A stretch of DNA of 64,000 nt, from the NCBI GenBank assembly GCA_036405815.1, contig DASWWX010000067.1, positions 112,803 to 176,802 of the forward strand, read 5' to 3'. Source of the stretch: Solimonas sp036405815. Lineage in GTDB: Bacteria; Pseudomonadota; Gammaproteobacteria; Nevskiales; Nevskiaceae. Under the pieces are notes generated by a model. That model did not search any database, was not told the origin of the DNA, and worked only from the letters and a program-made list of their open reading frames with translations. Below are positions 1 through 7,359 of this stretch, piece after piece (position 1 is the first letter of the stretch; every line of letters starts with the position of its first letter). The translations under genes and the position numbers were made by a program.

Positions 1-1623
1 GAACGCTTCTCGCTGTTCCTGGATCGCGCCTCCGGCGGTTACCGTCGAGCGCTGGCGCGACTGATCGAACGCAACAGCATCGCAGTCGGCTTGCTCGTCG
101 CCCTGTTCGTGGGCAGCTATCTGGTGGTGCGCCTGATTCCGCAGGAGGTTACGCCGACCGAAGACCGGGGTCAGTTTTCGGTGCAGGTCGCCGCCCCCGA
201 AGGCGCGAGCTTCGAGTACACGCAGCGGTACCTGACCGAGATCGAGGGTGGATTGGTCGCAAAGCTGGGCCAGGGCGAGCTGGATCGAATGATCCTGCGT
301 CAGCCCGGCTTTGGCGGCGGCGACGACGTCAACACCGGCACCATGGTGGTATCGATGGTCGACTGGAAGGCGCGTGACCGCACCACCGCCGAGATTGCCG
401 CTGACTTCGGTCAGACCACGCTCAACCGCATCACCGGCGTGCGCGCAGTTGCCACGCAGCGCGGCAGCTTCGGTGGCGGCTTCGGCCAACCTGTGCAGGT
501 CGTGCTTGGTGGCGGCACCTATGAGGAGCTGGCGCAGTGGCGCGATCGGCTGATTGCGCGCATCGAGCGTGAGAACCCGCGCCTGCAGCGCCTGGATTCC
601 GACTACAAGGAAACCAAGCCGACCATCGAGATCGAGATCGACAGCAACCGCGCCGGCGATCTCGGTATTCCGGTGCAGGTCATCGGCCGTACGCTCGAGA
701 CCATGATGGGCGGGCGTCGCGTGACGACCTACCTCGATCGCGGCGAGGAGTACGACGTGATGCTGCAGGCCGATCGCGGGGACCGCTCCAGCCCGACGGA
801 CATCGCCGACATCTACGTCCGCTCCGACACCAGCAATCGTCTGGTGCCGCTGGCCAACGTGGTGACGTTGCGCGAGGTGGCGGGCGCCGCGACCTACAAT
901 CGCTACGATCGCCTGCGCGCGATCACGCTGTCTGCCAGCCTTGCGCCCGGTTACACACTGGGCGAGGCGCTGAGGTACATCGAGCAGGTGGCGGGCGAAG
1001 AGTTGCCGGCGACGGCGCGCATCTCCTATAAGGGCGAGTCTCGCGAGCTCAAGGAATCCTCCGCTGCGCTTTACCTGACGTTCATGCTGGCCCTGGCGGT
1101 GGTGTTCCTGGTGCTGGCGGCGCAGTTCGAGAACTGGTTGCACCCGCTGGTCATCATGACTACCGTGCCGCTGGCGCTGTTCGGTGCACTGTTGGCGCTG
1201 TGGCTGTCGGGCAACACACTCAACATCTACAGTCAGATCGGCGTCGTCATGCTGATTGGCCTGGCTGCCAAGAACGGCATCCTGATCGTCGAGTTCGCCA
1301 ACCAGCGCCGCGATGCCGGCCTCCCCTTCGATCAGGCCCTGCTGGAAGCCGCTCAGGTGCGGCTGCGACCGATCCTGATGACGTCGATCGCCACCTGCGC
1401 CGGCGTCGTCCCGCTGATGCTCGCGGCCGGCGCCAGTAGCGAGGCCCGGCGCGTGCTGGGCCTGGTGATCTTCTTCGGCGTCGCGTTCTCCACGTTGCTG
1501 ACCCTGTTCGTGGTGCCGGCCCTGTATCGCCTGCTATGCCGCCGCACCGGCTCGCCGGGGCAACGTGCCGGCGAACTGGCCGAACAGGATCGGCAACATC
1601 CCGTGGATCGCGTCGGTCCCTGA
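1..1623 (+). CDS. RND (HAE1-type) multidrug efflux permease, 5'-truncated by window edge
   Basis: Inner-membrane proton-driven efflux pump of the AcrB/MexB kind. The reading frame is open from base 1, so only the C-terminal half (about 540 residues) is present. It starts around transmembrane segment 7, followed by a large periplasmic loop that begins with the typical P-x-E-x-x-P-T-E-D-R-G motif (about 136-175), then a hydrophobic block of several helices (about 1060-1530). The conserved segment GLAAKNGILIVEFAN lies in this block at about 1258-1302. A short hydrophilic tail ends at 1623. The adaptor partner is presumably upstream of the window. The convergent neighbour is pspF. The family is certain; the substrate cannot be told from sequence. 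Confidence 0.93.
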   Translation, partial: ERFSLFLDRASGGYRRALARLIERNSIAVGLLVALFVGSYLVVRLIPQEVTPTEDRGQFSVQVAAPEGASFEYTQRYLTEIEGGLVAKLGQGELDRMILRQPGFGGGDDVNTGTMVVSMVDWKARDRTTAEIAADFGQTTLNRITGVRAVATQRGSFGGGFGQPVQVVLGGGTYEELAQWRDRLIARIERENPRLQRLDSDYKETKPTIEIEIDSNRAGDLGIPVQVIGRTLETMMGGRRVTTYLDRGEEYDVMLQADRGDRSSPTDIADIYVRSDTSNRLVPLANVVTLREVAGAATYNRYDRLRAITLSASLAPGYTLGEALRYIEQVAGEELPATARISYKGESRELKESSAALYLTFMLALAVVFLVLAAQFENWLHPLVIMTTVPLALFGALLALWLSGNTLNIYSQIGVVMLIGLAAKNGILIVEFANQRRDAGLPFDQALLEAAQVRLRPILMTSIATCAGVVPLMLAAGASSEARRVLGLVIFFGVAFSTLLTLFVVPALYRLLCRRTGSPGQRAGELAEQDRQHPVDRVGP

Positions 1624-1687
1624 TCCGGTCATCGCGCGCCTGAGCCGCCGCGAGGCGGCGCAGCTGACTGGCGTGAGGCGCCTTGGG

Positions 1688-2749
<1,062 letters not shown>

Positions 2750-2850
2750 TGCGCGATTCTGCTATGTCTTGGTTAAATTCGCCACGGGTTGGCATCCACA
2801 TCGCCCCGCCAGGCTCGTTGGCAACAGCGGCGTTCAAATAAATCTATTTT

Positions 2851-2863
2851 AATCAATACGTTG
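2851..2863. promoter_or_regulatory. IHF binding site between pspF and the psp promoter
   Basis: The bases aatcaatacgttg match the IHF consensus WATCAANNNNTTR at every defined position. The site lies in an AT-rich stretch (about 2832-2865) and ends about 16 bases upstream of the sigma-54 promoter. In Escherichia coli IHF bends DNA between PspF sites and the pspA promoter, so the same role is inferred here. Confidence 0.7.
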
Positions 2864-2878
2864 AAAGCACTTTCTCCG

Positions 2879-2895
2879 TTGGCACGGGATTGGCA
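2879..2895 (+). promoter_or_regulatory. Sigma-54 (-24/-12) promoter of the psp operon
   Basis: The sequence ttggcacgggattggca has GG at 2881-2882 and GC at 2893-2894, exactly ten bases apart, and a perfect TGGCACG left element. This fits the sigma-54 consensus YTGGCACGNNNNTTGCW, with G in place of the second T of the right element. It faces the small exported-protein gene and pspABC, and pspF is divergent. The expected transcription start is about 2906. Confidence 0.82.
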
Positions 2896-2938
2896 ATAAC
2901 TCAGACGTCGATCACGCATGGCCATAGGAGGCCGCAAC

Positions 2939-3205
2939 ATGAACCAGACGATCCGCACCTTCGCGCTCGGTACCGTTTCCGCAGCCGCCCTGCTGCTTGC
3001 CAGCCTGCCGGCCAGCGCCTCGGACGGCGTCGGCGCGCGCATCGCCACCGGCGTTGGCCGTGTGATCGCGCAGCAGGGCAATCATGCCCTGGTGCTGATC
3101 CGCGAAGAACTGAAGGACAATCTGCTGCAGACCCTGAAGCCGTTGCTGCCGGACGAGCAGAACCCGGCGCCGTCGGATACGACGGTCGCCGTCAACCGCC
3201 AGTGA
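2939..3205 (+). CDS. Small exported protein heading the psp operon, function unknown
   Basis: An 88-residue protein with a clear signal peptide: a short basic start, a hydrophobic core at about residues 9-22, and an Ala-Ser-Ala cleavage region near 26-28. The mature part is about 60 residues, with a Gly/Ala/Val stretch, then a basic-acidic helix ending in an LLQTLKPLLP-like segment and a polar tail. It has no cysteine. The start at 2939 is chosen because AGGAGG lies seven bases upstream (2926-2931). It is the first gene after the sigma-54 promoter and stops 60 bases before pspA, so it should be co-induced with pspABC. I do not recognise the family; it is not PspG, PspD or PspE by length or appearance. 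Confidence 0.75.
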   Translation: MNQTIRTFALGTVSAAALLLASLPASASDGVGARIATGVGRVIAQQGNHALVLIREELKDNLLQTLKPLLPDEQNPAPSDTTVAVNRQ

Positions 3206-3265
3206 GCCGCCGCCGACAGGGCTGCAGTCTCGTGGTCGCGGTCTTGCTGTAACTGAGGAAACCGG

Positions 3266-3958
3266 ATGGGCATTTTTTCCAGAACCCGCGATGTCATCGA
3301 CGCCAATCTGAACGCCTTGCTGAACAAGGCCGAGGATCCGGAGAAGATGGCGCGCCTGATCATCCAGGAGATGGAGGACACGCTGGTCGAGGTGCGCTCC
3401 ACCGCCGTGCAATGGCTGGCGCGCAAGAAGGAACTGCAGCGGCTGACCGAAACGCTGGCCGAAGAGGCCGCGGATTGGGAGGCCAAGGCCGAACTGGCGC
3501 TGACCAAGTCGCGCGAGGATCTTGCGCGCGGCGCGCTGACGGCCAAGTCGCGCTGCGCCGCGCGCGCGCAGGACGCGCAGCGCGAGCTCAAGCAGGTTGC
3601 CGACGAGTTGGGCAAGCTCGATGCCGATATTGGCAAGCTGCGCGCCAAGCTCGGCGAAGCCCGCGTGCGCCAGAAGGCGATCACGCTGCGCACCGAGACC
3701 AATCAATCGCGTCTGAAGGCACGCCAGAAGATGGACGACGGCGCGCTCGACCGCACGCATGGCGCGCTCGATGTCGCCGAACGACATGCCGATCGCCTGG
3801 AGGCGCAAGTGGAGTCCTACGATCTCGGCGCGCGCAGCCTGCGCGACGAATTCGCGAAGCTCGAAGACGACAGCATCGAGGCGGAACTGGCAAGATTGCG
3901 CGCCAAGACGGCGGCGCGGTCCGCGCCGTCCGATGATGACGACAAGAACCGGCAATGA
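3266..3958 (+). CDS. pspA: PspA, phage-shock protein A
   Basis: Peripheral membrane protein of the PspA/ESCRT-III superfamily that inhibits PspF and binds stressed inner membrane. At 230 residues it is close to the usual 222-230. It begins with the amphipathic membrane-binding helix MGIFSRTRDVIDANLNALL and continues as a long alpha-helical coiled coil up to about residue 215. An RBS (GAGGAAA) precedes the ATG. The tail is acidic and Ser/Asp-rich. It is followed at once by pspB. Confidence 0.96.
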   Translation: MGIFSRTRDVIDANLNALLNKAEDPEKMARLIIQEMEDTLVEVRSTAVQWLARKKELQRLTETLAEEAADWEAKAELALTKSREDLARGALTAKSRCAARAQDAQRELKQVADELGKLDADIGKLRAKLGEARVRQKAITLRTETNQSRLKARQKMDDGALDRTHGALDVAERHADRLEAQVESYDLGARSLRDEFAKLEDDSIEAELARLRAKTAARSAPSDDDDKNRQ

Positions 3959-3970
3959 TTGGTGGATGAA

Positions 3971-4198
3971 ATGGTTGAACTGATACCGCTGGTCGCAATC
4001 GTTTCGCTGTTCGTGGTGTTGCCGGCAATGATCCTGCGCCACATCGAACGCAAGCGCGCCCTGGAGGCGCAAAAGCACGACGGCGTCAGCGATGAGCTGC
4101 TGCAGGTGGCCGAGCGCATGGAAAAGCGCATCGACGCACTCGAACGCATCCTGGATGTCGAAGTCCCCGGCTGGAGGGAGAAGCACCGTGTCCAATAG
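3971..4198 (+). CDS. pspB: PspB, phage-shock membrane protein
   Basis: Small inner-membrane partner of PspC that relays membrane stress to PspA and frees PspF. It is 75 residues from the ATG at 3971; in-frame TTG (3959) and GTG (3962) starts lie just upstream. One transmembrane helix (about residues 5-24) is followed by a charged cytoplasmic coiled coil with heptad spacing (about 30-65). It begins 12 bases after the pspA stop and overlaps pspC by 11 bases, as expected for translational coupling. Confidence 0.93.
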   Translation: MVELIPLVAIVSLFVVLPAMILRHIERKRALEAQKHDGVSDELLQVAERMEKRIDALERILDVEVPGWREKHRVQ

Positions 4199-4625
4199 CG
4201 CAAGCAATCGTTCCTCGGGTGGAGATGGCGTGCTCGCGAACCTGCGTCGCCTGCCGGACGCCGGCTGGATCGCCGGCGTCTGCGCTGGCCTGGCCGACTA
4301 TTCCGGTTGGAGCGTCAAGGCGATCCGCGTGCTGTTCATCCTGGCGTTGATCTTCAGCGGGTTCTTCCCGGCTGGCCTGATCTATATCGCGCTGTGGTAT
4401 CTGATGGATCCGGCCGACGGTCCCATCGGCGCGGCTCAACAGGATCGATCGGCCGGCGCGCGCGACCCGGATCGCAACGCGTTCAGGGATCGTCCGACCA
4501 CCATCAGTGGCGCTGAGGCGCGCGCGCGCTTCGAAAAGCTGGATCGCCGGCTGGCCAGCATGGAATCCTGCATCGCGCAGGATGAACTCGAGCTGCGACG
4601 CCAGTTCCGCAACCTGGAGTCCTGA
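4188..4625 (+). CDS. pspC: PspC, phage-shock stress-sensing membrane protein
   Basis: PspC-domain protein (145 residues) that works with PspB. The N-terminal part contains the domain signature: an LRRLPDAGWIAGVCAGLADY segment, then a hydrophobic helix around residues 45-70 that includes FSGFFPAGLIYIALWYLM. A polar cytoplasmic region of about 75 residues follows. The GTG at 4188 is preferred over upstream in-frame starts because a GGAGGGAGAAG ribosome-binding stretch lies just before it and longer starts would run deep into pspB. It is the last gene of the operon. Confidence 0.92.
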   Translation: MSNSASNRSSGGDGVLANLRRLPDAGWIAGVCAGLADYSGWSVKAIRVLFILALIFSGFFPAGLIYIALWYLMDPADGPIGAAQQDRSAGARDPDRNAFRDRPTTISGAEARARFEKLDRRLASMESCIAQDELELRRQFRNLES

Positions 4626-4667
4626 ACCCGACGAGGCTCTGATCGGCGCCCTGCCCCGGCTTTCAGC

Positions 4668-5309
4668 CTACAGCGGTCCACGCGCCGGCACGCCGGCCCC
4701 GAGGTGACGCAGCGCGCGTTGCAGATTATCGCGCGCGGCGCGGTCGTAGCGCTCGTGAAACACCGGTGTGAAAAAGAGCTGCGGTGCGTTGTGGAGGTCG
4801 CGCAGCGCCTTGCGCCGCACGCTCTGGTATAGCGACTGCGGCACGTGACGGTACTCCTGCCGCCGCAGGCGCTCATACTCGTCGTAACGCGCAGGGCGTG
4901 CGCCGTAGATCGAGGTCAGCACGTCGATCAGCAGACACTGTGACTCATCGACCAGCTCGGCCTGCGGGATCGTTGCCAGCACGAGGTCATGGAGCCGCTG
5001 GGCCTGCCCGGCCTCAGCGCCTGACGCGATCAATGTTCGTTGCGCCCACTCGGCATTGCGCAACTCGTTGTCGGCGCGCCGCACGTCGCCGTGCGCGGCG
5101 TGAAACCAGATGGCCAGTTCGAGCATTTGCGCGTGCGGCGCCAGCGCGCGATGTTCGCTGAACATCGCCAGGCGCTCGCCCAGCCAGTGCAGGTTGTGGC
5201 AGGTACGCGACGGCGCGCTATACGCGTGGCGCAATTCGGCATGGACCTCGGGATCGCCGTGCAGGCCCATCTCAGCAAAAATGTCTGCCCAGCGCGCCAG
5301 AAGGCTCAT
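4668..5309 (-). CDS. HD-superfamily-like protein with substituted metal ligands
   Basis: The 213-residue protein has the overall pattern of the small predicted metal-dependent HD hydrolases (COG4339 type): an N-terminal LARWADIFAEMGL helix, an Arg-x-Cys-His-Asn-Leu-His motif, an ELAIWFH segment followed by DNE, and a C-terminal EYRHVP...Y...R region. The usual paired HD is His-Ala here, and the second histidine of the YHxLxH-like motif appears to be Trp. Two expected metal ligands are therefore missing. The ATG at 5309 is preferred because the longer frame (to 5420) starts with a non-typical segment and leaves no space before the divergent TetR gene. It is convergent with pspC. The substrate is unknown and an inactive or binding role is possible. 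Confidence 0.7.
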   Translation of the reverse strand: MSLLARWADIFAEMGLHGDPEVHAELRHAYSAPSRTCHNLHWLGERLAMFSEHRALAPHAQMLELAIWFHAAHGDVRRADNELRNAEWAQRTLIASGAEAGQAQRLHDLVLATIPQAELVDESQCLLIDVLTSIYGARPARYDEYERLRRQEYRHVPQSLYQSVRRKALRDLHNAPQLFFTPVFHERYDRAARDNLQRALRHLGAGVPARGPL

Positions 5310-5425
5310 GCGAGTATCCGCTTGCGTCGTCGTCTCGGTGGCTCCGGCGCAACCCAACAGGCGCGCCTGAATGGGCAAAGAAGAGCCGCATCGTTCAAAC
5401 TTGCGGGCCGACCCCTGCACCGCTC

Positions 5426-6061
5426 ATGCCCCGAAAACCTGCCCACGAACAGTTCGACACACTCAAGGTCATCGAGGACTGCTCCTTCGAGCTTTTCGGT
5501 CGCTATGGCTATGACGGTGTATCGATTGGTGACATCTCCAAGGCCGCTCGCTTGTCGAAGAGTGCCCTGTACTGGCATTTTCAAGGCAAGGAAGAGTTGT
5601 ATCTGCATTGCCAGCAGCGACTGCATCGCCTGTTCGAAACCCATGTGTTCGAACCGATGCGCCAGGAACTTCAACCGCTGCGCGGCGTCCAGCGATTGTT
5701 CGATGGCCTGCGCACCTTGATGATGGACCCGCAGGTTGCACGCGGTATCGCCGGCTACTGGCTGACACCGTCGATGGCCGACGATGCGCGGCCGCATCAA
5801 AGCCAACGCGCCTTCGAGGCAGCGGCGGTCGCCACGCTGCGCGGCGTGCTGCAGAAGGCGAGCGATCGCGGCGATCTCGATCTGGGCCGCGATCTCGACG
5901 ATCTGCCGCAGGCGATGATCTCGCTGGTCGAGGCCTGCGTACTGCCGTTGCGGCATCTGCGGCCGGACGAGATGCATCGTACGCTGGACGTGCTTGCGCG
6001 CTCGCTGTTCCGCGCCTATGCGCGCTCCGACGACGCCCGGGCGCTGACTCGCGCGATCTGA
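5426..6061 (+). CDS. TetR-family transcriptional regulator
   Basis: One-component repressor, 211 residues. The N-terminal helix-turn-helix is typical: SFELFGRYGYDGVSIGDISK, then SKSALYWHFQGKEELY (about residues 20-60). The C-terminal half is a helical ligand-binding domain without recognisable specificity. It is followed in the same direction by an RND-type adaptor, an MMPL transporter and a DUF1329 gene, so control of that exporter set is the simplest inference. An 11-base inverted repeat sits in the gap downstream (6072-6113). Confidence 0.92.
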   Translation: MPRKPAHEQFDTLKVIEDCSFELFGRYGYDGVSIGDISKAARLSKSALYWHFQGKEELYLHCQQRLHRLFETHVFEPMRQELQPLRGVQRLFDGLRTLMMDPQVARGIAGYWLTPSMADDARPHQSQRAFEAAAVATLRGVLQKASDRGDLDLGRDLDDLPQAMISLVEACVLPLRHLRPDEMHRTLDVLARSLFRAYARSDDARALTRAI

Positions 6062-6071
6062 TCTTCAATTT

Positions 6072-6113
6072 GACGGATACGGCTCGGCCATGAGCACGGG
6101 AACCGCATCCGTC
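6072..6113. repeat. Inverted repeat between the TetR gene and the adaptor gene
   Basis: Arms GACGGATACGG (6072-6082) and CCGCATCCGTC (6103-6113) are complementary at 10 of 11 positions, with a 20-base spacer. TTGACG, a good -35-like hexamer, overlaps the left arm (6070-6075), but no matching -10 is evident. It could be a TetR operator or an RNA hairpin in the adaptor leader; the sequence does not decide. Confidence 0.5.
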
Positions 6114-6188
6114 GTCGATGGTCTATCCTGCGCGCCGACAACCTCGCGGGCTCCGGACCCCGCCCGCATTCGAGACTCCACCGCTTTC

Positions 6189-7253
6189 ATGAAGAATCCG
6201 ATCCGCCGCGGGGCTCTTTTACTGGTCATGGCCGCTCTCAGCGTCGGTTGCGGCGACAACGCGAGCGGAGCTGCCACGCCGGCTGCCGCCCCCGCGGTGC
6301 CGATCGAAACGGTAGTGGTCGAACCGCAACCGCTGAACCAGGAACTCGTTGCGGTCGGCAGCCTGCGCTCGGATGAGGCCGTGGTGCTCAGCTCCGAGAT
6401 CGCCGGTCGCATCACGCGTATCAACTTCGACGAAGGCCAGCGCGTCCAGCGTGGTCAGGTGCTGTTCGAGCTGGACGACGCGATCTACCGCGCCGAGTTC
6501 GATCAGGCGCAGGCCAACGCGCGTCTCGCCCACCGCAATCACGAGCGCGCCGTCGAGTTGTTCGCCCGGCATCTGATCGCACAGAGCGATCGCGACAACG
6601 CCGCTGCCAATCTCGAAGTCTCGAACGCTGCGCTGGCGCTGGCGCGCGCACGCCTGGCCAAGACACGCATCGCCGCGCCGTTCGACGGACTCGCCGGCCT
6701 GCGCCGCGTCAGCCCTGGCGACTATGTCGCCGTCGGCCAGGAGTTGGTTGGCGTCGAAGCGGTGACCCGCGTCAAGGTCGATTTCCGTCTGCCCGAGGCC
6801 GCGCTTAGCCAACTGCGCGTCGGTCAGAAGCTGCGCATCGAGATCGATGCCTTCACCGGAAAAGCGTTCGAAGGCGAGCTGTATGCGATCGAACCCCGCG
6901 TGGCCGACGACACGCGCTCCATCGGCTTGCGTGCCCGTCTCGACAATCCGGACGCGCAACTGCGGCCGGGCCTGTTCGCGCGCGTGCGCCTGCAGACGCG
7001 CGAGCCGGTACCCGCGCTGCTGATTCCCGAGCAGGCCATCTTTCCCCGCGGCAGTCAGCAGTTCGTCTACGTCATCGACGGCGGCAAGGCCCTGCAGCGC
7101 GAAATCAGCCTGGGTCAGCGCCTGCCGGGCCGGGCCGAAGTCACGCAAGGCCTGGAAGCCGGCACGCGCATTGCCATCACTGGCCTGCAGCGCCTGTCCA
7201 ACGGCGTCGCAGTGAGCTTCGACGCGGCGGACAAGCCCGCGCCTGGCGGCTGA
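6189..7253 (+). CDS. RND-type periplasmic adaptor (membrane fusion protein)
   Basis: Adaptor subunit that links an inner-membrane pump to the envelope. The 354-residue protein starts with a signal segment (hydrophobic core about residues 8-20) and reaches a cysteine in LSVGCGDN, a possible though imperfect lipobox. Next come an Ala/Pro-rich linker, a barrel-sandwich half with the ITRINFDEGQRVQRGQVLFELDD-type biotinyl-lipoyl motif (about 75-100), a helical hairpin (about 100-150), the second lipoyl half (RIAAPFDGLAGLR) and beta-barrel domains. The ATG at 6189 was chosen because the longer frame has no signal sequence. The following pump is MMPL-type and not a classical HAE1 permease. Confidence 0.9.
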   Translation: MKNPIRRGALLLVMAALSVGCGDNASGAATPAAAPAVPIETVVVEPQPLNQELVAVGSLRSDEAVVLSSEIAGRITRINFDEGQRVQRGQVLFELDDAIYRAEFDQAQANARLAHRNHERAVELFARHLIAQSDRDNAAANLEVSNAALALARARLAKTRIAAPFDGLAGLRRVSPGDYVAVGQELVGVEAVTRVKVDFRLPEAALSQLRVGQKLRIEIDAFTGKAFEGELYAIEPRVADDTRSIGLRARLDNPDAQLRPGLFARVRLQTREPVPALLIPEQAIFPRGSQQFVYVIDGGKALQREISLGQRLPGRAEVTQGLEAGTRIAITGLQRLSNGVAVSFDAADKPAPGG

Positions 7254-7359
7254 CCCGTCACGGGCCAACCCGTCAGGGCTTGTGAGCGCGGACGCGGCGA
7301 CGACACAATGCCGCTCGCCGTGAGGACGGCGCACTCAGAACAACCGCCGGAGGAGCGCC

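Noticed and set aside
2912..4207. 431-residue open frame on the minus strand across pspA
   Set aside because: Shadow of the psp genes; the plus-strand genes have proper starts, RBSs and motifs.
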